Translations under genes and position numbers: made by a program
Shown: positions 10,724 through 20,062 of the stretch, one piece after another
Layout of the letters: every line of letters begins with the position of its first letter
Numbering within the stretch: position 1 is the stretch's first letter
The notes under the pieces: model-generated
What the model was told of the DNA's origin: nothing
What the model saw: the letters and a program-made list of their open reading frames with translations, nothing else
The model's database searches: none
Assembly: GCF_932526225.1 (NCBI RefSeq)
Contig: NC_064037.1
Span: 11,390,203-11,454,202, forward strand
DNA length: 64,000 nucleotides
Direction of reading: 5' to 3'
DNA from: Nematostella vectensis
Lineage: Eukaryota; Cnidaria; Anthozoa; Actiniaria; Edwardsiidae

Positions 10724-11884
10724 CCGTAAGCCCGTTACCGACCCCTCTGGCCACGGAGGAGAGCGACTTGCCGAGCGACGTCACAATAACCGCGATCGTC
10801 GTCGCTACTGCCAACCCGATAATATCGACGAATAATACCGTCGTGAACAACGTCGGCCGAAATCTCGTGAGCCGCCTGAAAATCACGTTTGCAGGAGAAA
10901 CGCTCCAGGACACCAGCCGCTACGATGTCTTCAAGACGTATGAGGAGCTTTACCTGTCCAAGGTCGAGAGAGAGGACCGCCTGGAGCAGGGCATACAGTC
11001 AGAAAACATGCGCAAGCTTCGCTCCAAGGCTGGCGATAAAGCGACTAGTAACGACAAGGAGAACGCTCTAAACGCCGCCCACGGGGCGAAGTACACCATC
11101 CCGCTAGACCATTCTCTGCTGACGGACCACGGCGTACTGTACCCAAGAGCGCTCTCCGAGGCGCTGCTCTTCGAGATCACGCTCGCAACGGTTGACCAGG
11201 TAGTAGTCGGAAGCGATGCTACAAAATTATCCTACGGCATCAAAACCCCTAGAGCTGGAATACGAAAGCCTGAGGGACGACAACCTTGCCCGGTCTGCAG
11301 CCGCCGCCTACCAAAGCGGCACAACGTTCTTCTACGAGCAAGTGAACCTCCACAAGACCTTCGTGATTAGCAAAGGGACGGACAGCATAATCAACGAGAG
11401 TGTCAACCTGCCGCGAAGGTCTATGAGTGGTCTGTTGCTCCTCTTTGTGGAGCCATACACGGCAGGAGCTCGCGACTTTGAGAAGTTCGTGTACCCCGAC
11501 ATCAAGAGCGTCCGCGTTACGATCGACGGCATGCCAAACAAGGTCTTCAGCCAGGGGACTACGGCCCACTGATTTCTAAAGGGAGGCGAAAAGGCGGTTC
11601 GTCCGCCCCTCCCCGGGGGGCACAGCGGAGCGCCTGCCGCCCCGGCAGTCAGCCCCGAGTTGTTTTATGGCGATAACAAGTTTGCTCTGTGGATCGACCT
11701 TCGAACGACGGACGACAGTGCTATCCATGGGGGTGGTCTCCGATTAGTCAATACCCGCGACGGTGTGCGTCTCGAGATAAAACGCACGGCAAGCGGCCAG
11801 GGTACCGTAAACTGTCACGTGTTTGTGGTGGCCGACGCCCAAATGAACCTTATGAACGGACAGCTAGAGTCCATACAATACTGA
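10675..11884 (+). pseudogene. Candidate major capsid protein, disrupted
   Basis: Coding signal runs ~10700..11884 through several interruptions: the start lies in one frame (ATG 10675/10693), then 10700..~11240 in a second, 11216..11569 in a third, an in-frame TGA at 11570..11572, and the same frame on to 11884. Motifs include NVGRNLVSRLKITFAGETL followed by DVFKTYEELYL, reminiscent of the first jelly-roll strands and following Tyr-Leu block of double-jelly-roll capsid proteins, and a C-terminal block FALWIDLR ... LRLVNTRDGV. Total ~395 residues, shorter than usual for Polinton capsid proteins. Position directly before the packaging ATPase is typical. Structure prediction would be needed to confirm the fold. 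Confidence 0.45.
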
Positions 11885-11940
11885 GCACAGACACCGAAAC
11901 GCGTTTCTGCGAGAAGCGCTGCGCCGGAACGGCAAGCGGT

Positions 11941-12499
11941 ATGGACCCGAAAAACATCCCATTTAACGCTCTCATCGTGAGCCCGACGTCATGCGGGAAG
12001 ACCCGATTCATAGTGGACCGGCTGCGCGGCCCTTTCCGGGGTTTGACTACATCGTACTCGTGTGCCCTACCTTTGTCTACAACAAAACATACGACGGCTT
12101 TGGCGAGGGCGACAATCATCTGTTTGTCGTCACACCTGAGGCGGGTCAGATCGACATACTGCTGAGGTTTGTCACCGCTGTCTTCGAAGGAACTAATACG
12201 CTAATCATACTCGACGACTGTGCGGCCTCGAAAGACGTAAAAAGGCGCTCTGACCAGCTCGTCAACTTGGCGTTCAGCGCGCGCCACGTGGGTATTAGCG
12301 TGTGGGTGATCACGCAGCAGCTCACCAGCATCACGAAGCCGTTCCATGAGAACATCGCGGCCTTGGTGGTCTTCTATACGCCGAGCAAGGCGGACATAAA
12401 GCTATCCTGCATGACTACTGCGCGGAGCTCTCAGAAGAGAGCTCGAAGTTAGAGTTTTGCTTGCGTCCCCCCTATACCATCGCCCTAGTTGAAGGGTAA
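11941..12499 (+). pseudogene. FtsK/HerA-like (A32-type) genome-packaging ATPase, frameshifted
   Basis: ATP-driven DNA packaging into virions in Polintons, PLVs and related viruses. Walker A reads SPTSCGKTRF at ~residue 13-22 after the ATG at 11941. Walker B reads TLIILDDC, followed by a Gln-containing VITQQLTSI sensor-like segment typical of the family. The gene is interrupted twice: a frame change near 12045, between the Walker A part and FDYIVLVCPTF, and another near 12405, after which the C-terminal frame continues to TAA 12497..12499. Combined length ~185 residues. All key motifs survive, so decay looks recent. Confidence 0.82.
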
Positions 12500-12516
12500 G
12501 CGCAGTAAACCACTGC

Positions 12517-12527
12517 CCACGTATACG

Positions 12528-12558
<31 letters not shown>

Positions 12559-12617
12559 GCATCGATCACACCGCCCTCAAGGCACGTGAATACGTTTACG
12601 TATATATACACACGTGT
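12517..12617 (+). promoter_or_regulatory. Palindromic (AC)GTATACGTATA tract before a small gene
   Basis: Two blocks, 'cacgtatacgtatatatatat' near 12519 and 'tacgtttacgtatatatacac' near 12590, precede the ORF starting at 12643. Similar GTATACGTATAC sequences sit at ~13101..13124 and ~13926..13946, immediately before the two other small genes. Their repeated placement suggests TATA-type promoters or another shared element; no experimental support. Confidence 0.4.
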
Positions 12618-12642
12618 TGCACCTTAGCCACGGCAGGGGTGC

Positions 12643-13049
12643 ATGATGAGCGACGAATACTTTGAGAGTCGCAGGGACGCGAGGGCTTGCGCGCGCGCGC
12701 CGAAGATGCCTCCGCCGGGACGGCAAGCGTTGGCACGCCTTCGGCACACACACCAGTCCCGGAAAGCAACTCTGCTTGGTCGGCTAGCTCGGTTATCGGG
12801 GTCGCTGGTCTTCTAGTGTCATTGATCGGCCTCTACACACGTAGGCGGGAGCTAGCTGCCGCGTTCACTCGTACACCAGCTGTTAATCAGCGAGCTACCG
12901 ATCCACTTGCTACCGAAGGTACCGACGACGTGACTCCGCCGACACTTCCTGTCTATGGACAGCAGGTCAAGGATCGACCACTTGCCGTCCCGGCGACAGC
13001 GCTTCGCGCTCCCGGACAGTGCAAATCTCGACTGTTAGCAATGGAGTAA
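12643..13049 (+). pseudogene. Small element protein with one transmembrane segment, frameshifted
   Basis: Likely start at tandem ATGs 12643/12646 (MSDEYFESRRDARA). A frame change falls in the GC dinucleotide run at ~12688..12700, after which the downstream frame reads to TAA 13047..13049. That frame has a hydrophobic segment SSVIGVAGLLVSLIGLYTRRR, a transmembrane helix followed by basic residues. It is Thr/Pro/Ala-rich otherwise. The GC run makes a slippage mutation or sequencing error plausible. Not recognised; probably a minor virion or membrane protein. Confidence 0.45.
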
Positions 13050-13125
13050 GCAGACATTTAAACACAAAGGCCCCACCCATATCCGCACGTCCGTGCATCT
13101 TATACGTATACGTACACGCGTATAT

Positions 13126-13350
13126 ATGTCGATGACGCAGCAAAGCAAGATTACAAAGACCATCACCGACGCCGCAGTCATAACCGGCCTCGTCGCCGGT
13201 ATCGGCTGTGTTGGGCGCAAGGTCTTGCGCGAAGACTTCACCAAAGACCCCTCCGCGAACGCCATGAACTACGCAAAAATGATTGCCGCCGTTGCAGGTG
13301 CTGTCGCTTTGAAGGGTTACCTTGAGGACCAGAAGATCCTGCCCATTTAG
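13126..13350 (+). CDS. Small element protein with two short hydrophobic segments
   Basis: Intact 74-aa ORF from ATG 13126, or 72 aa from the next ATG. Hydrophobic stretches AAVITGLVAGIGCVG and MIAAVAGAVALKGYL flank a hydrophilic loop. It starts within the palindromic TATACGTATACG tract. One of three consecutive small membrane-type genes between the ATPase and the integrase. Function not recognised. Confidence 0.5.
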   Translation: MSMTQQSKITKTITDAAVITGLVAGIGCVGRKVLREDFTKDPSANAMNYAKMIAAVAGAVALKGYLEDQKILPI

Positions 13351-13451
13351 TAGTGTACTGTGGCACACTACTACATGTGTAGGCCATGTATTAGACTCGT
13401 GTCCACGTACACACAGCACGTGAAGTGTGCGAAGCACACACACACTACTCA

Positions 13452-13877
13452 ATGGCCTCCATCTCGATTTTGGTTGATGGCGCCGTCCTAAATGCGACTG
13501 CATTCGTTGGTGGCAACTACCTCGCAAAATTCCTGTCGAACGATGAGAGCCCTACCTTAGCTGAGAAGGAGAGGCACGACAAGGCCCTAGAGAAATAACA
13601 ACAAGACTATGGACGCTACCAACAGCGGCGACAAAAAATCCTCGATTGGCAAGCGCAAAGTCGCGAGAGAGGGGCCCTCTCAAAGCAAAACTTCACCGAC
13701 ACTGACTACGCGCTCAAACTCTACAACCAGACCCGACCAAAACAATCCCTGGAGTCGATGCGGGCTCCTGAGCTGTCCCACTACTACATCCCCAGCAAAA
13801 CGCAGAAAAACGCCGAGTTGGCGTACATTGGCGCCGGCGTTCTCGCCATTGGCTACACAGCTAGCCGCTTGCTGTGA
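13452..13877 (+). pseudogene. Small element protein with C-terminal membrane segment, in-frame TAA
   Basis: ATG at 13452 begins a 48-residue ORF (MASISILVDGAVLNATAF) ending at TAA 13596..13598. The same frame continues open for another ~92 codons to TGA 13875..13877, ending in AYIGAGVLAIGYTASRLL. The continuation has no early start codon, and charged helical composition is continuous across the stop, so one ~140-residue gene with a premature stop is more likely than two genes. N-terminal hydrophobic patch plus C-terminal anchor; otherwise unrecognised. Confidence 0.5.
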
Positions 13878-13947
13878 TGCAGCTGCCGTTCCGGCGCTGC
13901 ATCTAGGCGGCCTTTTTCCATACTGCGCGTATACGTATACGTATAAG

Positions 13948-14228
13948 ATGATTGCAGACCAGTTGTGGAGTGCTATGCACGAGGTAGCAGCCGCTGCTAA
14001 GCGAGTGACACCGAAGGTGCCGTCAATGGGTGGGTTATGTAGCTTTGGTGACATTGCTACCCGAAGCCTCGAGTGTGGCGCGCAGACAGGGAGTGCGTTA
14101 AGAGGTTCGCCAATGTCGTTCTCCGAGGGCCTACCGACCTCAGAAATACCGCCTTGACACTACCCGAGCAGACGGCAACCGCCTGTTGGAGACTGATACA
14201 CCTGTTGCAGTACATTGAGGACACGTAA
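13948..14228 (+). pseudogene. Small ORF ending in a TAATG overlap with the integrase, frameshifted
   Basis: ATG 13948, immediately after a GTATACGTATACG palindrome, opens a frame (MIADQLWSAMHEVAAAAKRV). Coding-like sequence moves to a second frame near 14090 and ends RLIHLLQYIEDT at TAA 14226..14228. That stop overlaps the integrase ATG by one base (TAATG). Combined ~93 residues, unrecognised. Confidence 0.35.
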
Positions 14229-15122
14229 TGGCGGCGAGGCGCATGTCCGACGAAGAACTCGATGCGTTCCTTCGTCCTATATACTACGCCAGAGGTGGCT
14301 TCCAGGGAGTGACCGCTCTGCATGCCAAACTTCCCAAGGGCTCAGCCTCCATAGATCGAGTGCGCAAGTGGGTAAGCTCGCAGCCCGTCGGGGGCTACAC
14401 ACAGACACCCCCTCCTCCGACTACCTACGCCCACTTCTCGGAGCAGATACCAAACCGTATCCACCAGTCGGACCTGCTATTCTTGCCAACCGACCGCGGG
14501 TACAAGTATGCCCTGACTGTCGTTGACGTTGCTTCACGATATAAAGCCGCCTGCCCACTGAGGAGTTTTTCCGTGAACTCGCTGACATCTATGCAGAGAT
14601 GGCCTAAAGTCCTCATGGTTGATGACGGCACGGAGTTCAAGGGTGTTACCACAAAGTTCCTAACAGACCACGGGGTGGAGGTCCGACGGGCTGAGCCAGG
14701 GCACCACAGGAGCCAAGCTTTCGCCGAGTCATTCAATCGCTGGCTGGCACAGCGCCTATTTCGTGCGCAGTACTCGAAGGAGCTTGCATCCGGCGAAACA
14801 AACCGCGAGTGGGTTACTGCTTTGCCAATCGTCATCTCGAACATAAACGCAACGAAGACTCGCATGACTGGCTTTGAGCCTAAAGACGCCTTAAAGCTGA
14901 GGCGCGTGCCTCTCAAAGCCCTTAGAGGTCGGAACGGAGGTGTACATCGCCGTAAACGAGGAAGACCTCAAGGACAAGGGCCGACGGCGAGCGACGGACC
15001 CGTGGTGGACAAGCAAGGCATACCCAATACTAAAGAGGGTTATGGAGCCCGGAAAGCCAGTGTTGTATTACACGGCGTACGGCTTCACGCGTTCGCAGTT
15101 GCGTAGCGTCACGCCAGCGTGA
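14228..15122 (+). pseudogene. Retroviral-type (rve) DDE integrase of the Polinton, frameshifted near the C-terminus
   Basis: Catalyses insertion of the element by transesterification. The rve core shows the first Asp in HQSDLLFLPTDRGYKYALTV (~residue 80), the second in MVDDGTEFKG (~residue 136-140), and the Glu in QAFAESFNRWLAQRLF (~residue 171), matching D,D-35-E spacing; a zinc-binding or helical N-terminus precedes it. Coding moves to another frame near 14925..14940 and continues (EVYIAVNEEDLKDKGRR) to TGA 15120..15122, where Polinton integrases carry a chromodomain-like C-terminus. The stop abuts that of the convergent replication gene. The catalytic core is intact; the frameshift removes the tail. 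Confidence 0.9.
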
Positions 15123-18100
15123 TCATCGCTTGTGCCTTCTATTGCAGCTAAGTCACGTGAGTCTGACATTCCACTTGTAGTGACCCTGACTGTCGTCCAG
15201 CCGGTCGATACTGAAGCATTGGGGGTGGCTCTTGGTGTACCCCTGAAGCAGAAGCTGAGTGCCACAGACCGTGCACTTCTTTTCCGCGTCAGCAATCATG
15301 CCGAGTACGTGTTCTACCGTCAGAACGTGGTGCGATCCCGTGTACTTTGTGCGACCCTTTTGCCTGTCGTCTATAGCGTATTGCTTGATTCGCGCTATAA
15401 TGAGCTCTTCACTGGGCGTAGCCTGCAGTCCTGTGGGGACCAAGGCACCGGTGGTGTTATCGGGGGGGTTCACGCGGACTATCTGGCCGGCGTGCCGCAC
15501 GCGGGAGATGCCGGTGTATACAGCATTCGTGATCCAGCCCTCTAAGCTGTGGTCTATGATAAACAGACGTCTTGGAGTCTGGATAGTCTTGCCCTGCACC
15601 CGGTGGACGGTTCCCCAGCCCGCGTATTTCCACTCGAGGGGAAGCCCGTTAAGGACCGCGTCGAGAGGAACCTCGACTACCGTGCCTTTGTATGCGTCGA
15701 CCTTCTCACCCCTTTTGCCTGGCACGGGCACTGGCCGCCCTTGCTTGCGATAACGATGCGCGACGCTAGGATCGGGGTCAAAGCGGATGGTTGTTGGCAG
15801 TCGGGGGTAGTTTTTCCTGTGGTGCTATATCAATCGCTGCTGAACAAGAGCCCCTATCTTGTTGGTCGAGCACACCCACATATCGCTTGGGTGGGCCTGC
15901 TCGATCGCCGCGTCGAACGCCACCCCATCCCACTCCTCTCGAAACACCTCAAGCTGTTTGGAATCTGGCCGACACCAAATCCGGCCCTTTATGTCGTGGA
16001 GCCTGGAGGAGGGCGCGGCAGAGCCGCAGTCGCATGTACTGTACGGCTTTCCGCAGTCTTCACACAGGCAGCGGTAGTCAGACTCGAACCAGCGGATGTT
16101 CCCTTTAGCCCACTCCTTGAGCATATCGTAAGGCCCCTCTTTATCTCCCCAGGGCGGGACCTGCCCATAGTCGCCACAACAGACTACCTGACACGGCCAC
16201 GTGGCGAGATACCCTAGCATGGCGCGTAGCACTTTAGTCTGTACCTTACAGCACTCGTCAATGATGATTACTTCTGCGAGACGGTCGAGTTTGTGCCCCA
16301 GCTCGGAAGGTCTCCACTCCTCTATCGGCTTCTCCGCTGGTATGCAGAGGTAGTGGTGGTAGGTTTCAGCCTTCACCGCGAGGCGCGGGTTATTGCGATG
16401 GTCGTGGGCGAGGTCGTTCTCGGGGGTGAGCCCCACAACGTCGCGGCCGCGGAACATGCTCACCGCCCACTCGGTCTTCCCCGATCCCCCTTGGCCGGCT
16501 AGATTCATCTTTGCAGAGGCTGCGGCCACTAGATCGCACGGCAGACTCGGCGCAGTGCTTGGCTCCTTGGCCAAGCTCCCCAACTTCTTCGGACCCCAAG
16601 CCGCTTCGGGTCGCCACTTGTACCCAGGCTTCTTGTGGCGCCACTCTCCATACCTCGGATTTCGCTCCACGAGCTTTACACCACTGGGCACCGCCTTTGC
16701 GTATATGGCATCTGTGCACACTCGGAGGACGTCTTCGCGAGGGATCCGCCTCAACATGCGTCGCGACGCTATGTTTGTGTACGCCAAGACGAAGGCCCTG
16801 ATATGGTACAATTGTGAGCGTAGGACACCGTCTTTGTATTTGATCAGATGAGCCCCGTCGGCATGCTCGAAGTTAAGTAAGTGGTCGGTGCCCGCAAGGA
16901 GGTTTGTCAGATACGCGGCTTCTTCACGGTCGCGGACTACGATCAAGGACTCGTCGCCATGGCGAGCGCACTTGCCTACGAAACGGACGGCGAGATCTCG
17001 ACCCTAAGGGTACTGCGAGTCTTCGCCGCCGGGGCGGCACGCGATGGAGTGGGGGAACTTGATGGAGTCCTTTTTTCCGACGCTATACAACACCTCCCCC
17101 GCCGTGGCCATGACGAGGTCACCCGAGTCTAACAGGTCCTTGAGCTCTGGCGTGGTGATCCAGCCCTCGTTTTGTTTCAAGTGCTGCCCTACCCTCCCGG
17201 AAGTGTAGGGGTGGCAGGCCTCAGAGAACTCCCACTCGGTCAGCTGAATGGCCCCGGTTAGTTGAAGAACCTCGCTCAATGGCCGTCGCACAACATCCGC
17301 GATACGATACACGTTCGTAGGGAAGCCGTATTTCCGTGCCAAATCAATGGCGTCCGAGGCGCCGCCGGAGAGACTGTCCTCGCATCCTAGGTACGCCGCA
17401 CGCATGTTGGTGTGCGCATGAGGCTGCGCCCCTAAGTTTTCCTTGCTATTCCACACTTTGGACTCAACCTGCGCCGCTCGCCAGACGTCCCTGTATTTAA
17501 GGGGCGTTGGCCTGATGTTTTTTCTTTGGGTCCACTTCTTTAAGCGATACCCTATTGCACCGCCCATCAATTGCGTAGCTTCGGTGTACTCTTGGTAGGC
17601 TGGGTGAACATCAGGGAGCCATTGAGAATCACATCCTGTCTCGTCTGTAAACGCCCTGTCGATAGCCGCTCCGCCCTGTCCCGATTGGTACAGTTTGCCT
17701 TCGTGCGTGACTATAACACGCCCGCACAGCCAGATCCTCGTGCTTCTGGGGATCGCCCTGTTTATAAGGCGAATGAGCACCTCTCGCACTCTTGCCTCGC
17801 GCGTTTTTGTGGCGGCAGTGGTAGCGCAAAGCGCTGCCTTCTCCTGACATAACGAACGAAGCTCCCCCTCAGCCTCGAAGTCTAGGCCGTGGACGCTCGT
17901 GATCGCAGGTGGTTTAGTCGGAAGCTCCGCCCAGGCGTGGTTATTGTGGCAAGGGATAGTGATCCTCGCCTTAGTCTTGTACTTCCCCGAGTCCCACATA
18001 ACGTTGCCCAGGGCGTCCACGGCTACTAGCTTTACATCGAGCTTCTTTTCCATTTCAAAAAGGTCTTCTTTGGTGCATCCCGTAGTGGCCAGCATCTTGT

Positions 18101-19346
18101 CATATCGCTCGAGGATCTTGCCTCGTGTCTTGGTTAGACCAAGAGAGCGCGAGGTGCCGCGATTCCTCAAGAAGTCGGCAACATAACTCACAACACAGTT
18201 AGAGAAGGTGTCACCCCCTCTCGCTCAAACATTGGCCCAGGCTCACCATTTTGCTCAGGTAAAGGGCGAAGCTCGTATCTCACGTAGACGAGGTACTCCC
18301 GTCCTTTCTCCCAAATACCCGCATCGATGCCTTCCAGGGCGCCGACTGCGATTTGGTCCCCTCTTTTGACTAATGACCCACTGATCTTGTGCTCCGAGCG
18401 CCCTTCCTCCTCTGTGACTGGCGCCAATGGCTCTGCGGGGGCCTTACCAACGACCGTAAAGAGTCTGTAGCGCCGGTCGGGGTCTACCATCTCAAGCACC
18501 GGTGGCAACACTGCTTTTGCCCGCAGAGACTCTCGCTCGTGCGAGACCCACCACACCGAGCCATCGTCATTAATGTCAGGCCCCCGCATAACCGGCTTTA
18601 GAGCAATGACACCTGCTCCACCAAGACCTCGTATCTCCTGGTAAACACCGGCAGTTATGTCTTGGCCCCGAAGAGTGGCATCCACGCTTGGGAACCGAAG
18701 ATGGGCGCCGCCGACGAAGAGAGAATAGTACTTCTCGGGGTCTAAGCTCTCTCGGCCCTTTTGCCGCCGTCCCGGCAGCAAAGGGTCGAACTCGCGCCAG
18801 ACTTCCTCTGTCCACGCTTTCGCCGGTAAAAGCGGCTTAAGCAGCTTGTGTTTGACATCGTCGGGGATGTCCTCGTCCAGGATGTTCTGGACCAGCCCTG
18901 CTAGTACGGCAGGCGCCTCTTTGTCAGGCATGCTATTGAGAACCTCTTCTATGTAGGTGTCCATGTTTGGGTATGCCTTGTGCCACCCAGTCTCTAATTG
19001 CCCGTATCACAGCCGGCGGGACGAGTGTTTGGGTATACCTTGTGCCACCCATTCTCTAATTGCCCGTATCGCGGGCTGCGATGTCAGACAGGACGAGTGC
19101 GAACCATTCCCGAGCGCGCCTCTCGGTGCCGTGCATCCTCTGCCCTACACGATTCGCTCCGCAGGGGCAACACAACCGCGTCTCCGACTGCGTTCCTATG
19201 CCGCAGATCCTGCACGGCACGGGGAGGGGGCTGCCCTTACGGAGCCTTTAGAGGTGCACCTTGCAGTAGGTGTCCATGCACCTCTGGCCGCACGTGTCTG
19301 TATGGCCGACCTTTAGCCACCCGCAGTAATCTTTTCCGCACTTCAT
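15123..19346 (-). pseudogene. Large replication protein: Cys-rich N-terminus, PolB-like region, SF1 helicase, HNH module; multiply interrupted
   Basis: Minus-strand order: Cys-rich zinc-binding-like start (19346, MKCGKDYCGW; later PCRICGIGTQSE), with in-frame TAA 19248..19250; a 258-residue block 18964..18188; a GTGA overlap into 18191..17004; then 16946..15123 in one frame, interrupted by TAG 15825..15827 and TGA 15153..15155. The middle resembles a B-family polymerase palm (MRAAYLGCE like motif A, VCTDAIYA like motif C), but the expected catalytic Asp positions look altered. Helicase motifs are clear: GQGGSGKT (~16496), VIIIDECC (~16260), CGDYGQVPPW, TVHRVQGKT and YTGISRVRHAGQ, a RecD/Pif1-type set. 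The end has CTVCG ... CFSIDRLDDSQGHYKWNV, an HNH-type zinc nuclease signature. It takes the place of the usual pPolB. Confidence 0.75.
18960..19085. repeat. Tandem duplication of ~63 bp in the replication gene
   Basis: A segment of the type GTTTGGGTATRCCTTGTGCC continuing to TTGCCCGTATC occurs at ~18964..19011 and again at ~19027..19070. It lies between the Cys-rich N-terminal part and the 258-residue block of the replication gene and probably contributes to its broken frame. Confidence 0.7.
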
Positions 19347-19361
19347 CTTTCGAATGCTATG

Positions 19362-20062
19362 CACATGTATATGCATATACACATGTATATGTATATGCAC
19401 ATGTGTATATACTACAGGACAGACGGGGGTCTAATTGCAAGGTTCCCACTCGTTTCTATGAAAGGCACCAGTCCCGCCACCCTACGAAGTGTCGATAGAC
19501 AGCGGATTAATGATTGCCAATTATTAATCTACGCGAAGTGGTTCCGACGTAGATTTATAATTAGCAATTATTAATCTACGCAGGGCTTCATCTGCATGAG
19601 ACGGGGCTGGGGGGCTCGGAGGGGCGCGGCGCGCCTCGCAAAGCCTGGAATGGGGCTGGGGGGGTCGGAGGGGCCCAGCGCACCTCCCAAGCCTAAAATG
19701 GGGCTGGGGGGGTCGGAGGGGCCCAGCGCACCTCCCAAGCCTAAAATGGGACTGGGAGGCCCGGAGGGGCGTTTCAACGTCTATGAAAACCCCCAGTCCC
19801 CCCCCCCCCCCCCCCCGCAGCTCTAGATCCCACATGGATCTAAGCTGTGGTTTAAAGCACTTCGTTCGAGTCGAAGTCGCCCTGCAGTTTTTTCGCCGAT
19901 GTAGTTTGACTGAGGCAAACCGGCTATGCCATGCTGACGAGTCCTAATAAGGACGAAACAGCTGTCCATGGTTGCCGAACTGCACGGGTAATAGACTGTG
20001 CTAGCGTCCCGTCTTGGCCCGACTGGTGCCAATGTGTGTATGCTAGTGTGCTTTTAAAGTCC
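19362..20062 (-). repeat. Right terminal inverted repeat of the element
   Basis: Inverse counterpart of the left TIR: CA/TA-rich tract (19362..19412), AT palindromes (~19497..19580), GC-rich 48-bp repeats (~19612..19790), a poly-C run (19799..19816) and the conserved outer ~245 bp with the plus-strand hammerhead. It ends AAAGTCC at 20062. Confidence 0.88.
19914..19976 (+). ncRNA. Hammerhead ribozyme, type I, right TIR copy
   Basis: Plus strand: GGCAA (19914..19918) pairs with TTGCC (19972..19976); after a 10-nt bulge CCATG (19929..19933) pairs with CATGG (19967..19971); core CTGACGA (19934..19940); stem II GTCC/GGAC closed by TAATAA (19941..19954); core GAAA (19955..19958); mini stem III from the palindrome CAGCTG (19959..19964); GTC triplet 19964..19966. 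Predicted self-cleavage is between 19966 and 19967. The short stem III and bulged stem I follow the design of Penelope-element and retrozyme hammerheads, which often act as dimers. RNA reads outward to the element end. Confidence 0.86.

Larger units (their letters stand above)
6977..20062. mobile_element. Polinton/Maverick-like (PLV-type) self-synthesising DNA element, 13.1 kb, decayed
   Basis: Bounded by terminal inverted repeats starting GGACTTTAAAAGC and flanked by a 12-bp direct repeat. Contents: minus-strand ORFs on the left (7954..9336); plus-strand genes in the centre (9367..15122: two structural candidates, packaging ATPase, small membrane-type proteins, integrase); and a large minus-strand replication gene (15123..19346). 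The integrase and replication genes converge with stop codons at adjacent bases. The interior is visibly GC-rich compared with the AT-rich host. Retroviral-type integrase plus FtsK/HerA-like ATPase is the diagnostic Polinton/PLV combination. I find no canonical protein-primed PolB and no adenovirus-type protease, so it is not a textbook Polinton. Nearly every gene has frameshifts or in-frame stops. The outer ~260 bp of the two TIRs differ at only about six positions, so decay or homogenisation is fairly recent. Confidence 0.88.

Noticed and set aside
13599..13877. Second separate gene after the TAA at 13596
   Set aside because: No start codon near the beginning and same frame as the preceding ORF; a single gene with a premature stop fits better.
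15153..15155. TGA as selenocysteine codon in the HNH module
   Set aside because: No sign of a selenium insertion element, and the element has many other premature stops; nonsense mutation is simpler.
15259..16851. Plus-strand ORFs opposite the replication gene
   Set aside because: They are shadows of the helicase and polymerase-like coding sequence on the minus strand, without recognisable motifs.
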